Part shown: positions 43,891 through 52,932 of the stretch, piece after piece
Layout of the letters: every line of letters begins with the position of its first letter
How positions within the stretch are numbered: the stretch's first letter is position 1
NCBI RefSeq assembly: GCF_031846445.1
Contig: NZ_JAVRHR010000003.1
Coordinates: forward strand, 310,001 to 374,000
DNA from: Croceitalea rosinachiae
GTDB lineage: Bacteria > Bacteroidota > Bacteroidia > Flavobacteriales > Flavobacteriaceae
Reading direction: 5' to 3'
DNA: 64,000 nt
Translations under genes and position numbers: made by a program
The notes under the pieces: model-generated
What the model saw: only the letters and a program-made list of their open reading frames with translations
Told to the model about the DNA's origin: nothing
The model's database searches: none

Positions 43891-44277
43891 ATGAAAAGTA
43901 AAATAGAAGCTGTAAAGTCATTTCACGAAGCCTTTGGACTAGGAATTTTAAAAAAGCCAACTGCAAACTTGGGCATGGCTAAAAATGAACTCCGATTTAA
44001 TTTAATGGACGAAGAAAACAAAGAGTATTTAGAAGCCGCAAAAGAAGGAGATTTGGTAGAAGTGGCAGATGCACTGGGTGATATGCTCTATATTTTATGT
44101 GGAACTATCTTAGAGCACGGTATGCAGTACAAGATTGAAGAGGTATTTAACGAAATCCAAAGAAGCAATATGAGCAAACTTGGCGCGAATGGCAAACCCA
44201 TTTATCGCGAAGATGGAAAGGTCTTAAAAGGTCCTAATTATTTTAAACCGGACATTGAAACGATTTTACAAAACTAA
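43891..44277 (+). CDS. MazG-like nucleotide pyrophosphohydrolase
   Basis: 128 residues of all-alpha NTP-PPase fold. The metal-binding set is E-rich: DEENKEYLEAAKEGDLVEVADALGDMLYILCGTI, that is ExxE followed by EVADALGD, the MazG/PRA-PH signature. It hydrolyses NTPs or related nucleotides to monophosphate and pyrophosphate, often as a housecleaning enzyme. It ends at a bidirectional terminator shared with ilvE. Confidence 0.82.
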   Translation: MKSKIEAVKSFHEAFGLGILKKPTANLGMAKNELRFNLMDEENKEYLEAAKEGDLVEVADALGDMLYILCGTILEHGMQYKIEEVFNEIQRSNMSKLGANGKPIYREDGKVLKGPNYFKPDIETILQN

Positions 44278-44303
44278 AAAAGCACCAATCGGTGCTTTTT
44301 TTT
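44276..44303. terminator. Bidirectional terminator
   Basis: AGCACC-AATC-GGTGCT with A-run before and T-run after; serves both the MazG-like gene and ilvE, overlapping the ilvE stop codon. Confidence 0.85.
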
Positions 44304-45366
44304 AAACTTTAAATCTCCAACCAAATTTATCTTCGGTTCTATTATATTGAATATCTGTAATTCGTTTTTTTAGAAGAGAAGCATAGTCATCATTAAGTTC
44401 AGGTAAGTCATAATCAACTCCTTTATAACCAAAGGCAGCTATTGGTGATACAACCGCTGCAGTGCCAGCACCAAACATTTCTTTTAGTTTTCCAGATTTA
44501 GCTGCTGTGACAACTTCCGTAACGCTTATTTTACGAACTTCAGTTTTAATACCTTCGTCTTCCGCAATTTCTAAAATACTCTTTCGAGTAATACCATCCA
44601 GAATGCGATCACTAGTTGGACCGGTAATTAAAGTATCATTGATTCTAATAAAAATGTTCATTGCTCCGGCCTCTTCAATATACTCATGCGTATTATCGTC
44701 GGTCCAAATTACCTGATTGTACCCTTTTTTTATTGCTAATTGAGTAGGGTAAAATTGACCAGCATAATTACCGCCGGCTTTTGCATAACCCACGCCGCCA
44801 TTGGCAGATCTAGAATATTGTTCTTCAATCAAAACACTAACTTTTCCAGAAAAATAAGCTCCTGAAGGAGCGCAGCAAATAATAAATTTATATTCATCAG
44901 CGGGCGAGGCATGAAAACCTATACCAGATGCCATTACAAATGGACGAATGTATAAGGAACTGCCGGGAGTAGTTGGAATCCAATCTTTTTCTAAATGTAA
45001 TAGTGTTGTAAGTCCTTCTATAAATGTTTCTTCAGGTATTTCAGGAATTGCCATCCGTTTTGCGGAAATGTTCAATCGCTTATGATTATCCAAAGGTCTA
45101 AATAACCATGGTTTCCCATCAGTATCTTTATATGCTTTCATCCCTTCAAATATCGATTGACCATAATGAAAGATTTTCGCTGCTGGATCTAAAATAATCG
45201 GTTGGTAAGGCATAATTTTAGGTGTTTCCCAGGCACCATTTTTGTAATCACAGACTAACATATGGTCTGAATAGACACTGCCAAAGGCTAAATTGTCAAA
45301 ATCTACCTCATTTATTTTAGTAGTTTTTGATTTTTCAACCTCAATGTTTTTTAACTGCACTTGCAT
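44302..45366 (-). CDS. ilvE: Branched-chain amino acid aminotransferase
   Basis: 354 residues, fold-type IV PLP enzyme of the longer (eukaryote-like) BCAT class. GYAKAGGNYAGQFYPTQLA carries the Schiff-base lysine region, and IWTDDNTHEYIEEAGAMNIF and GITRKSILEIAEDEG are family signatures. It converts Leu, Ile and Val to their keto acids and back. Other ilv or leu genes are not in the window. Confidence 0.94.
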   Translation of the reverse strand: MQVQLKNIEVEKSKTTKINEVDFDNLAFGSVYSDHMLVCDYKNGAWETPKIMPYQPIILDPAAKIFHYGQSIFEGMKAYKDTDGKPWLFRPLDNHKRLNISAKRMAIPEIPEETFIEGLTTLLHLEKDWIPTTPGSSLYIRPFVMASGIGFHASPADEYKFIICCAPSGAYFSGKVSVLIEEQYSRSANGGVGYAKAGGNYAGQFYPTQLAIKKGYNQVIWTDDNTHEYIEEAGAMNIFIRINDTLITGPTSDRILDGITRKSILEIAEDEGIKTEVRKISVTEVVTAAKSGKLKEMFGAGTAAVVSPIAAFGYKGVDYDLPELNDDYASLLKKRITDIQYNRTEDKFGWRFKV

Positions 45367-45472
45367 AATAATACATTTGTAAAAATAAAATTAGCTATTT
45401 CTGTTAAGATTTTTTCCTTTTTGTAACTTTAAATGGCCGCCAGGGCCAATACAAATTAAACTTTTTTTAGAT

Positions 45473-45943
45473 ATGAAAACTTTTAACATTTTGATTGTGA
45501 TATTCTTAGTTGTAATGAACAGATATGGACTTGCACAGAGTAATGTATCATATGACAAGTTTGGTACTACTTTCGAAAAATTTGAAGAAACTGGTTCTGA
45601 ATGGAAAGTTTATGAAAGTTTAAATGCAACGGATACTATTTCAACACAGATTAGAGGCGAAATTGCCGAGGTCTGTCAAGCAAAAGGTTGTTGGATGAAG
45701 GTTGATTTGGATAATGGTGATCAAGTATTTGTGAAATTTAAAGATTATGATTTCTTTGTACCCAAAGATGCTGCTCAAAAGGATGTAGTAATGAATGGAA
45801 AAGCCTTCATTGAGGAAATGTCTGTTGATGAGCAAAAACATTATGCTGAAGATAAAGGAGCAACCAAAGAAGCAATTGCCAAAATCACAAAACCAAGAAA
45901 AACACTAAGGTTTGAGGCTGACGGTGTATTAATTGAAAAATAA
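45473..45943 (+). CDS. DUF4920 secreted protein
   Basis: 156 residues with a signal peptide (YGLAQS). The domain matches DUF4920: IRGEIAEVCQAKGCWMKVDLDNGDQVFVKFKDYDFFVPKDA, with a conserved CQAKGCW pair of cysteines that suggests a metal or disulfide site. Function unknown. Its last 11 bases overlap the start of mnmD, so the two are translationally coupled even though their roles seem unrelated. Confidence 0.82.
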   Translation: MKTFNILIVIFLVVMNRYGLAQSNVSYDKFGTTFEKFEETGSEWKVYESLNATDTISTQIRGEIAEVCQAKGCWMKVDLDNGDQVFVKFKDYDFFVPKDAAQKDVVMNGKAFIEEMSVDEQKHYAEDKGATKEAIAKITKPRKTLRFEADGVLIEK

Positions 45944-46616
45944 ATTGAAAAGGAGAATCATCATTACTTCGGATGGTTCAAAAACCATACATTTAGAAGA
46001 TTGGAACGAACAATACCATTCTAAACATGGTGCTATCCAAGAAGCATATCATGTTTTTATTGAGCATGGTCTTAAATGTTTTCAGAACCGACATATAAAC
46101 CTTTTGGAAATTGGATTTGGTACAGGCCTCAATGCTTTGATTAGTTTAATTGAATCTAAAAATTTAGGGTTAGGTATAAATTATGTTGGTGTTGAAGCTT
46201 ATCCAGTTTTAGAAAATGAAATTCGGAAGTTGAATTATATTGACATGCTAAACGCTTCAGATTTTCAAGAGGCTTTTTCATCAATGCACAATTCAGATTG
46301 GAATAAACCTATAGCAGTTACCTCTGCCTTTAATCTTACCAAACAGAGGAAAGACTTTAGTACGATTTCTGATGTTGGTTTGTTCAACCTTATCTATTTT
46401 GATGCTTTTGGTGCCAGAGTACAACCAGAACTTTGGACGGTGACTATTTTTCAAAAAATGTACACGGCATTGGATTGGAATGGTATATTGGTGACATATT
46501 CTGCAAAGGGCAGTGTCAGAAGGGCAATGCAAGAGGTCGGTTTCAAGGTGGAAAGACTTCCTGGTCCGCCCGGTAAACGCGAAATGTTACGTGGGGTTAA
46601 AAGCAGATTGTTATAA
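45933..46616 (+). CDS. mnmD: tRNA 5-methylaminomethyl-2-thiouridine methyltransferase
   Basis: 227 residues. Stand-alone MnmD domain (no fused MnmC oxidoreductase): LLEIGFGTGLNAL is the SAM-binding glycine loop, YFDAFGARVQPELW the catalytic DAF-P-P-LW-like segment, and LPGPPGKREML the C-terminal signature. It methylates nm5s2U34 of tRNAs. Starts are TTG (45933 or, in frame, 45945); both overlap or adjoin the DUF4920 stop, and an AAGGAGA after 45948 is too late to serve as a ribosome site for either. Confidence 0.9.
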   Translation: MKNKLKRRIIITSDGSKTIHLEDWNEQYHSKHGAIQEAYHVFIEHGLKCFQNRHINLLEIGFGTGLNALISLIESKNLGLGINYVGVEAYPVLENEIRKLNYIDMLNASDFQEAFSSMHNSDWNKPIAVTSAFNLTKQRKDFSTISDVGLFNLIYFDAFGARVQPELWTVTIFQKMYTALDWNGILVTYSAKGSVRRAMQEVGFKVERLPGPPGKREMLRGVKSRLL

Positions 46617-46742
46617 TAAGACTTTTCTACTTTAAATAGTTTAGCTCTTAAAAAGTCATAAACTTTAAACAATAGTGTTAAACCTAAATTAAGACCTCTT
46701 AATCAGCGATTTAAAACAGTTATCTTTATTAAAAATGATGGA

Positions 46743-47702
46743 ATGAAGGTTTTGATTACAGGGGCTACAGGACTGGTGGGCAATGCCATTGTTAAGAAAT
46801 TACATGCCAAGGGAATTCAAGTCAATTATTTGACTACAAGAAAAAATAAGATAGTTATTAAGGAAGACTATCAAGGATACCATTGGAGTCCTGAAAAATT
46901 TGAAATAGACAATAACTGTTTTGTAGATGTTTCAACTATAATTAATTTGGCTGGAGCAACTATTTCAAAAAGATGGACGGAATCCCATAAAAATGAGGTG
47001 CTAAATAGTCGTGTAAATAGTTTAAAAACGCTAAAAAAAGGTCTAAAACAAAGGAATTTCTCACAAATTGAATCTTTTGTTTCCGCCTCGGCAGTTGGTA
47101 TCTATCCTACTTCTTTATCAACATTATATACTGAAGATGAAGACCAAATAGATGATAGTTTTTTGGGCAATGTTGTTAAGGTTTGGGAAGATGAAATAGA
47201 TAGCTTTAATGATTTCGGTTTCAAGGTTTCCAAAATACGTATTGGTTTAGTGCTCTCTAAAGAAGGTGGGGCACTACCTAAAATGGCAAAACCTATAAAA
47301 AATTATGTTGGGTCCGCATTTGGTGCCGGCGAACAATGGCAATCATGGATTCATATTGAAGACTTGGCAAGAATGTTTCTTTTTGTATCATTAAACCAGT
47401 TATCGGGTACCTTTAATGGTGTTGCGCCTAATCCAGTTACAAATAGTAAAATGACCATTGAATTGGCAAAGACCTTAAGACGTCCATTAATATTGCCAAA
47501 TGTTCCTGAGTTTGTAATGAAGTTCTTGTTGGGTGAAATGGCCTATTTATTATTTGCAAGTCAAAGGGTTAGTAGCAAGCGTATTGAGAAAAAAGGTTTT
47601 CAATTTCACCACCTCAATATTTGCAAGGCGTTAGAGGCAATATATCATAAAAATTCTGATACGCAAACAAGGGTTTCCGATTATAGTAAAGAGTTTGCTT
47701 AA
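46743..47702 (+). CDS. TIGR01777 family NAD(P)-dependent epimerase
   Basis: 319 residues of extended short-chain dehydrogenase fold. LITGATGLVGNAIVKKL is the dinucleotide loop, INLAGATISKRWTESHKNEVLNSRV the family-specific stretch, SASAVGIYPT the active-site region, and IRIGLVLSKEGGALPKM, WQSWIHIEDLARMF follow. Substrate unknown; relatives include the YfcH and cell-division SulA-like proteins. A TATCTTTA box lies 20 bases upstream and a clean terminator after it. Confidence 0.9.
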   Translation: MKVLITGATGLVGNAIVKKLHAKGIQVNYLTTRKNKIVIKEDYQGYHWSPEKFEIDNNCFVDVSTIINLAGATISKRWTESHKNEVLNSRVNSLKTLKKGLKQRNFSQIESFVSASAVGIYPTSLSTLYTEDEDQIDDSFLGNVVKVWEDEIDSFNDFGFKVSKIRIGLVLSKEGGALPKMAKPIKNYVGSAFGAGEQWQSWIHIEDLARMFLFVSLNQLSGTFNGVAPNPVTNSKMTIELAKTLRRPLILPNVPEFVMKFLLGEMAYLLFASQRVSSKRIEKKGFQFHHLNICKALEAIYHKNSDTQTRVSDYSKEFA

Positions 47703-47726
47703 CCATATGGCATTTAGATAAAATAA

Positions 47727-47753
47727 AGAATCCGCTAATAGCGGATTTTTTTG
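47727..47753 (+). terminator. Rho-independent terminator
   Basis: AATCCGCT-AAT-AGCGGATT with a run of seven T. Ends the TIGR01777 gene. Confidence 0.88.
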
Positions 47754-47769
47754 TATTTGTTGATGACAT

Positions 47770-47802
47770 TTTGACATTTTTGTACAATTGGCAGTACTTT
47801 TG
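47770..47802 (+). promoter_or_regulatory. Promoter of grpE-dnaJ
   Basis: TTTG (47770-47773), 21-base gap, TACTTTTG (47795-47802). A good match to the housekeeping Bacteroidota promoter, 33 bases before grpE. No CIRCE inverted repeat was seen. Confidence 0.6.
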
Positions 47803-47835
47803 CCATCTTACATTTGAAAATTAAATTTTATACTT

Positions 47836-48408
47836 ATGAGCAAGAAAAGTAAGGTTCAAGAAATGGAGGAAGAGTTAGAACAAAAACAACCCGTTGAAGA
47901 GACTGAACTTAACGCTGAAGATAATAATGAAGGTGTTGAAAATATAGAAGAGTTATTATCTGTTGAAGACCAACTAAAAGAGGACCTTGCCAAAGAAAAA
48001 GATAAGTTTTTAAGACTCTTTGCAGAGTTTGAAAACTTTAAAAAGCGTACCTCAAAAGAACGCATGGATCTTTTCAAAACCGCAGGGCAAGATGTGATTG
48101 TGTCGATGTTACCAATATTTGATGATTTTGACAGAGCCTTAAAAGAAATTTCAAAATCAGAAGATAATGAGCTTTTTAAGGGTGTTGAGCTTATCAATAA
48201 TAAGTTTCGAGAAACCTTAAAAAACAAAGGGCTTTCTGAAATGGAGGTTGGACAAGGAGATGCTTTCGACGCAGAAATTCATGATGCTGTTACACAAATA
48301 CCAGCCCCTGATAAAAAATTGAAAGGAAAAATCATAGACGTCATTGAAAAGGGTTTTAAACTGGGGGACAAAATCATTCGCCATCCAAAAGTTGTGGTAG
48401 GTAATTAA
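47836..48408 (+). CDS. grpE: Nucleotide exchange factor GrpE
   Basis: 190 residues. An acidic, disordered N-terminus (1-50) leads into a long coiled coil (EDQLKEDLAKEKDKFLRLFAEFENFKKRTSKER), then the beta-domain ending KGKIIDVIEKGFKLGDKIIRHPKVVV, which contacts DnaK. It exchanges ADP on DnaK in the chaperone cycle and is followed nine bases later by dnaJ, giving an obvious operon. Confidence 0.95.
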   Translation: MSKKSKVQEMEEELEQKQPVEETELNAEDNNEGVENIEELLSVEDQLKEDLAKEKDKFLRLFAEFENFKKRTSKERMDLFKTAGQDVIVSMLPIFDDFDRALKEISKSEDNELFKGVELINNKFRETLKNKGLSEMEVGQGDAFDAEIHDAVTQIPAPDKKLKGKIIDVIEKGFKLGDKIIRHPKVVVGN

Positions 48409-48417
48409 TACAATCTT

Positions 48418-49533
48418 ATGAAGCAAGATTTTTACGAAATACTGGGAGTTTCAAAGGGCGCAACTGCGGCTGAGATAAAGAAAGCTTATCGCAAGAAAGC
48501 TATTGAGTTCCACCCAGATAAGAATCCGGGTGATTCAACGGCTGAGGAAATGTTTAAAAAAGCTGCTGAAGCATATGAAGTATTGAGTGATCCAGATAAA
48601 CGTGGTAAATATGACCAATTCGGTCATGCTGCCTTTGAAGGTGGTGGCTTTGGCGGCGGCGGTATGAATATGGACGATATCTTCAGTCAATTCGGTGATA
48701 TTTTTGGCAGTGCTTTTGGCGGCGGCGGTTTTGGTGGTTTCAGCGGTTTTGGAGGAGGTCAGCGAAGGGTGAAAGGGAGTAACCTTAGAATTCGAGTGAA
48801 AATGACCCTTGAAGAAGTAGCTAGCGGTGTTGAGAAAAAAGTAAAAGTGCGAAGAAAGGTTCAGGCCGATGGTGTTACTTATAAAACATGCTCTACTTGT
48901 AATGGAAGTGGACAAGTGACTAAAATCACAAATACCATTCTTGGACGCATGCAAACAGCGGCTACCTGCAATACTTGTGGAGGTGCTGGCCAAACAATTG
49001 ATAAACGACCCAGTGATGCGGATGCCCAAGGTCTAAAAGTAGTTGAAGAAACTGTTTCCATTAAGATTCCCGCTGGGGTAGAAGAAGGTATGCAGTTAAA
49101 GGTTTCTGGTAAAGGTAATGGTGCACCAGGTGATGGTATTTCCGGCGATTTATTGGTAGCTATAGAAACTGAGGAGCATGCGACCCTAAAGCGCGAAGGC
49201 GATAACCTTCATTACGATTTGTACATTAGTTTTTCAGAAGCAGTTTTAGGTAGCTCAAAAGAGATTGATGCTGTTGGTGGTGCGGTTAGAATAAAGTTAG
49301 AAGCAGGTATTCAATCAGGTAAAATTTTAAGATTGAGAGGTAAAGGGATTCAAAGCCTTAATGGTTATGGCAGTGGTGATCTTTTGGTGCATGTAAATGT
49401 TTGGACCCCTAAAGAATTAAATAGGGAGCAAAAGGAGTTTTTTGAGCGTATGCAGAATGATGATAATTTTGAACCAAAACCAGAAAAATCCGATAAGTCT
49501 TTCTTTGAAAAAGTAAAAGATATGTTCTCTTAA
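48418..49533 (+). CDS. dnaJ: Chaperone DnaJ with a single zinc centre
   Basis: 371 residues: J domain (1-68, HPD at 32-34), Gly/Phe-rich linker (75-115), cysteine region and two beta-barrel substrate domains. Classical DnaJ has four CxxCxGxG motifs; here only two remain, C158-ST-C161-NGSG and C184-NT-C187-GGAG. Their spacing fits E. coli motifs 2 and 3, so zinc centre II is kept and centre I lost. This shortened form appears usual for flavobacteria. It works with DnaK and the upstream GrpE. Confidence 0.95.
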   Translation: MKQDFYEILGVSKGATAAEIKKAYRKKAIEFHPDKNPGDSTAEEMFKKAAEAYEVLSDPDKRGKYDQFGHAAFEGGGFGGGGMNMDDIFSQFGDIFGSAFGGGGFGGFSGFGGGQRRVKGSNLRIRVKMTLEEVASGVEKKVKVRRKVQADGVTYKTCSTCNGSGQVTKITNTILGRMQTAATCNTCGGAGQTIDKRPSDADAQGLKVVEETVSIKIPAGVEEGMQLKVSGKGNGAPGDGISGDLLVAIETEEHATLKREGDNLHYDLYISFSEAVLGSSKEIDAVGGAVRIKLEAGIQSGKILRLRGKGIQSLNGYGSGDLLVHVNVWTPKELNREQKEFFERMQNDDNFEPKPEKSDKSFFEKVKDMFS

Positions 49534-49544
49534 CAGTTTTACTA

Positions 49545-49573
49545 TTGCTAATTAAATAAAAAACGTATATTTG
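49545..49573 (+). promoter_or_regulatory. Putative promoter of a small RNA
   Basis: TTG (49545-49547), 18-base gap, TATATTTG (49566-49573). A start site is expected near 49580, right at the hairpin that follows; no ORF lies between it and the next gene. Confidence 0.45.
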
Positions 49574-49577
49574 ACAT

Positions 49578-49661
49578 AGATGCTGTACTCAGCATCTAAT
49601 TTTCTTTTTCATAGCAATTTTTTTCCCATCCTTGATTCATTAAGGGTGGGTTTTGTGTTTT
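49578..49661 (+). ncRNA. Candidate small RNA (about 80 nt) or tandem terminators
   Basis: Hairpin one is AGATGCTG-TACT-CAGCATCT (49578-49597), a perfect eight-base stem followed by a T-rich stretch. Hairpin two is CCCATCCTT, eight-base loop, AAGGGTGGG (49625-49650), followed by TTTTGTGTTTT, a normal terminator. A good promoter sits just upstream, so a transcript of about 80 bases would start at hairpin one and end at hairpin two. The simpler reading is two dnaJ terminators in a row. Confidence 0.45.
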
Positions 49662-49707
49662 AGAACTTAATTAAGGGAAGAACATATACCTCAATTATAC
49701 TATATTG

Positions 49708-49737
49708 TTTGCCGATTTTTAAATAGATGTATCTTTG
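49708..49737 (+). promoter_or_regulatory. Promoter of the ABC exporter operon
   Basis: TTTG (49708-49711), 18-base gap, TATCTTTG (49730-49737): close to the ideal Bacteroidota promoter. The ATG follows 14 bases later, giving a very short leader. Confidence 0.65.
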
Positions 49738-49751
49738 ATAAAATTGATTGC

Positions 49752-50684
49752 ATGAGCCACATTCTTGTTGCTGAAAATGTTTCCAAAAAATTTGGAGAGC
49801 ATACAGCACTGAGCAACTTTTCCCTTGAAATTCCTGAGAACTGTATCTATGGTCTTTTAGGCCCCAATGGTGCAGGGAAAACCACTTTAATTAGAATAAT
49901 AAACCAAATTACATACCCAGATTCTGGCCAGATTTTGTTTGAGGGGTGTCCTTTAGCCCCAGAACACATTGCCACAATAGGATACCTTCCTGAAGAGCGC
50001 GGCTTATACAAAAGTATGAAGGTGGGTGAACAAGTTTTATATCTAGCACAATTAAAAGGGCTTTCAAAAACTGAAGCAAAAAAGAGATTGAAATACTGGT
50101 TTGAACGCCTAGAAATTGGAGATTGGTGGAACAAAAAGATACAAGAACTCTCTAAAGGCATGGCACAGAAAATACAGTTTATCATAACGGTTTTGCATGA
50201 ACCAAAACTGTTAATTTTTGATGAGCCTTTTAGCGGTTTTGATCCTATAAACGCCAATAAGATAAAAGATGAAATTTTAGAGTTAAAGAAGAGAGGTACG
50301 TCTATCATTTTTTCTACCCATCGTATGGAATCGGTAGAAGAATTATGCGACTATATTACCCTGTTGCACCAATCTGAAAAGGTCTTGGATGGAAAATTAA
50401 GTGATATAAAAAAAGCCTATAAGAACAATATTTTTAGAGTTGGTCTGAATGTGAAGAATGATGGCGAAAAAATAATACAACAATTCAAAACTAAATTCAA
50501 AATTTCTGATGACACCTATGACAATGTAGAAATGCAGCTTGATTTTACGTTGCAATTACCCAATACAGATACCACGGCTGTATTAAATCAACTGACTTTA
50601 AATGGAACGATTAATCATTTTGAAGAGGTAATACCTACGGCCAACGATATTTTTATACAGACCGTAAAGACAAAAGATAAATGA
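49752..50684 (+). CDS. ABC exporter ATP-binding protein, NatA-like
   Basis: 310 residues. Walker A GPNGAGKT (37-44), signature LSKGM (133-137, M in place of the usual Q), Walker B LLIFDEP (153-159), and switch histidine in FSTHRMES. A C-terminal 80-residue domain is typical of NatA/DUF4162-type subunits. It powers the permease encoded next, whose start overlaps its stop by four bases (ATGA). Substrate unknown; NatAB relatives move sodium or export peptides and drugs. Confidence 0.92.
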   Translation: MSHILVAENVSKKFGEHTALSNFSLEIPENCIYGLLGPNGAGKTTLIRIINQITYPDSGQILFEGCPLAPEHIATIGYLPEERGLYKSMKVGEQVLYLAQLKGLSKTEAKKRLKYWFERLEIGDWWNKKIQELSKGMAQKIQFIITVLHEPKLLIFDEPFSGFDPINANKIKDEILELKKRGTSIIFSTHRMESVEELCDYITLLHQSEKVLDGKLSDIKKAYKNNIFRVGLNVKNDGEKIIQQFKTKFKISDDTYDNVEMQLDFTLQLPNTDTTAVLNQLTLNGTINHFEEVIPTANDIFIQTVKTKDK

Positions 50685-52021
50685 ACAAGCTTAAGCTAAT
50701 TATCAAGAGAGAGTATTTGGCGAAGGTTCGGAACAAGTCTTTTGTTATTATGACTTTTTTAAGTCCCATTTTGATGGTAGGTATGATTGTATTAATTGCA
50801 TTTTTGACCAAAGTGAATGATAGTGAAAAACGCATCATTACAGTGTTAAACGAAAGTGATTATTTTTCGAACTCATTTAATCAAACAGAGAGTATTTCAT
50901 ATATTGATTTAAGAAATGTAACCTTTGATGAAGCCAAAGATTCTACTCTTTCTATGGGTAATTATGGATTGTTGTACATTCCTAAAAAAGATGGCTTGGA
51001 GGCTACGGCCAACAATGCTTTTTTATACACAAAGGAAAGTCCAGTAAGCACAATACTAGAACGAGTAGAGACTATTTTTCAAAATAGATTGCGTCAAGGC
51101 AGGTTACAAGAATTAGGGGTTTCGGCAAAGGACTTTGCTGATATAGAAGGAGACTTCGAGATGAAAACTTCAACTTTTGATGGGCAGCAAAATATAAAAG
51201 GTATTAACGAGATAAAAGCTGTTATTGGGGGTGGGTTTGGTTACCTTATTATGATGTTTATCATTATTTATGGAGGCTTTGTAATGCGAAGTGTTATTGA
51301 AGAAAAGACCAGTCGTATTATCGAAGTAATTATTTCTTCTGTAAAGCCTTTTCAATTGATGCTTGGCAAAATTATAGGTACTTCTTTAGCTGGGATTACA
51401 CAATTTGCCATTTGGATTTTCTCCGCATCCCTATTGCTCTTTGTTGCCATGCTATTGCTTGATATTGATTTGAATGCGTTGAACGCAAACCCAATGATGG
51501 AGCAAAATGCCATGGTAAATATGGCAGTAATACCAGAGTCTTCAGATAATGAAATGCAAAAATATGCTGAAGAGCTTTTCAAAATTCCATGGATATTGTT
51601 ACTAAGTTCTTTTGTGCTCTATTTTATTTTAGGTTATCTTATTTATAGCTCCATCTATGCAGCTATTGGAGCTGCAGTGGATAATGAAACAGATACACAA
51701 CAGTTTATATTTCCCATTATTCTTCCTTTAATGTTGGCAATTTATGTAGGTTTCTTTTCGGTTTTCAGCAATCCGCATGGGCCGATAGCAGTAGGTTTCT
51801 CATTATTCCCGTTAACTTCGCCCATAGTTATGTTAATGCGATTGCCAGGTGGAATTGGGGAAGGTGGTGTGCCTTTATGGCAATTTTTAACCAGTATTGT
51901 GTTATTAATCACTACCTTTTTGGGTATCGTTTGGTTAGCGGCGAAGATTTACAGGATAGGAATTTTAATGTATGGAAAAAAGCCTACCTATCGAGAGTTA
52001 TTTAAATGGCTCAAATATTAA
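50681..52021 (+). CDS. ABC-2 type exporter permease, NatB-like
   Basis: 446 residues. One membrane segment near residue 25, a large extracytoplasmic domain (about 45-185), then five further membrane segments (190-440). VIEEKTSRIIEVIISSVKPFQLMLGKIIG is the characteristic ABC-2 cytoplasmic loop. It is translationally coupled to the ATPase gene. The MscS channel gene starts four bases after its stop, so the operon continues. Confidence 0.9.
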   Translation: MNKLKLIIKREYLAKVRNKSFVIMTFLSPILMVGMIVLIAFLTKVNDSEKRIITVLNESDYFSNSFNQTESISYIDLRNVTFDEAKDSTLSMGNYGLLYIPKKDGLEATANNAFLYTKESPVSTILERVETIFQNRLRQGRLQELGVSAKDFADIEGDFEMKTSTFDGQQNIKGINEIKAVIGGGFGYLIMMFIIIYGGFVMRSVIEEKTSRIIEVIISSVKPFQLMLGKIIGTSLAGITQFAIWIFSASLLLFVAMLLLDIDLNALNANPMMEQNAMVNMAVIPESSDNEMQKYAEELFKIPWILLLSSFVLYFILGYLIYSSIYAAIGAAVDNETDTQQFIFPIILPLMLAIYVGFFSVFSNPHGPIAVGFSLFPLTSPIVMLMRLPGGIGEGGVPLWQFLTSIVLLITTFLGIVWLAAKIYRIGILMYGKKPTYRELFKWLKY

Positions 52022-52024
52022 TTG

Positions 52025-52927
52025 ATGATTCAAGATAAAGCAAAAGACATACAAGAAATCATAGAAAAAGACATTTGGGGTTCTATTCAAGATTTTCTTA
52101 ATTGGGGGTTTCATTATGGTGAGGGTTCAAATTCTATTCATATTACAATAGGGCTTTTGTTACTGCTTACAGTAGCGTTTTTTTTAACCGGTTTTGTATT
52201 AAAATGGGTTAGAAGGTTTTTCACTCGAAAAATGGACCAAGAAGATAAACTCAAATTTATCAGCATCTTTAAGTTTATTAAATATGTGGTTTATTTGGTG
52301 GTCATTCTCTTAACTATGAGTGCTGCAGGTATTAATGTAACCGTAATACTTACGGCTTCAGCAGCTCTTTTCGTTGGTTTGGGCTTGGCTTTACAAGAAT
52401 TATTTCAAGATATCATTGGAGGTGTTTTTATTATTGTGGACAAGTCGCTAAGGGTAGGTGATATTGTCGAAGTAGAAGGAAAAGTGGGTAAGGTTTTTGA
52501 GATAAAGTTACGCACTACACGTGCATTGACGCGAGATGATAAAGTCATTATTATCCCTAATCATAAGTTTATCAGCGATATCATTCATAATTATACCCAA
52601 AATCATAAAACGACTAGAGAGAAGGTAAGTGTTGGAGTTGCTTATGGAAGCGATGTAGAACTGGTCACTCGACTACTAACACAAGTTGTCAATGAACAAA
52701 AGGGAGTATTGAAAAACCCCAAGCCTTTTGTATTATTTGAAGATTTTGGAGATTCGGCCCTCCTTTTTTCTGTTAACTTTTATACCAATGATAGTTTTGG
52801 AGATCCTAAAATAAAGAGTAGTATTCGCTACGCAATTGATACTAAGTTTAGGGTAAATAACGTTAGAATTCCATTCCCGCAACGCGATGTACATCTATTT
52901 CAGCATATAAAAAGTTCTGACCAGTAG
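52025..52927 (+). CDS. Small mechanosensitive channel (MscS family)
   Basis: 300 residues from the ATG at 52025 (a TTG directly before it is in frame). Three membrane helices; the pore-lining TM3 reads ILTASAALFVGLGLALQELFQDIIGG, and the beta domain begins DKSLRVGDIVEVEGKVGKVFEIKLRTT. It opens under membrane tension to release solutes on osmotic down-shock. It lies in one transcript with the ABC exporter and the outer-membrane barrel that follows five bases later. Confidence 0.92.
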   Translation: MIQDKAKDIQEIIEKDIWGSIQDFLNWGFHYGEGSNSIHITIGLLLLLTVAFFLTGFVLKWVRRFFTRKMDQEDKLKFISIFKFIKYVVYLVVILLTMSAAGINVTVILTASAALFVGLGLALQELFQDIIGGVFIIVDKSLRVGDIVEVEGKVGKVFEIKLRTTRALTRDDKVIIIPNHKFISDIIHNYTQNHKTTREKVSVGVAYGSDVELVTRLLTQVVNEQKGVLKNPKPFVLFEDFGDSALLFSVNFYTNDSFGDPKIKSSIRYAIDTKFRVNNVRIPFPQRDVHLFQHIKSSDQ

Positions 52928-52932
52928 CCATA

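Noticed and set aside
48535..49029. 164-codon minus-strand frame inside dnaJ
   Set aside because: Shadow of the Gly/Phe and cysteine region; composition (Ser, Thr, Ala runs) follows from dnaJ codons.
50205..50220. Third exact copy of AAACTGTTAATTTTTG
   Set aside because: It encodes K-L-L-I-F at the Walker B strand of the ABC ATPase and is fully explained by coding; treated as coincidence with the repeat at 43624.
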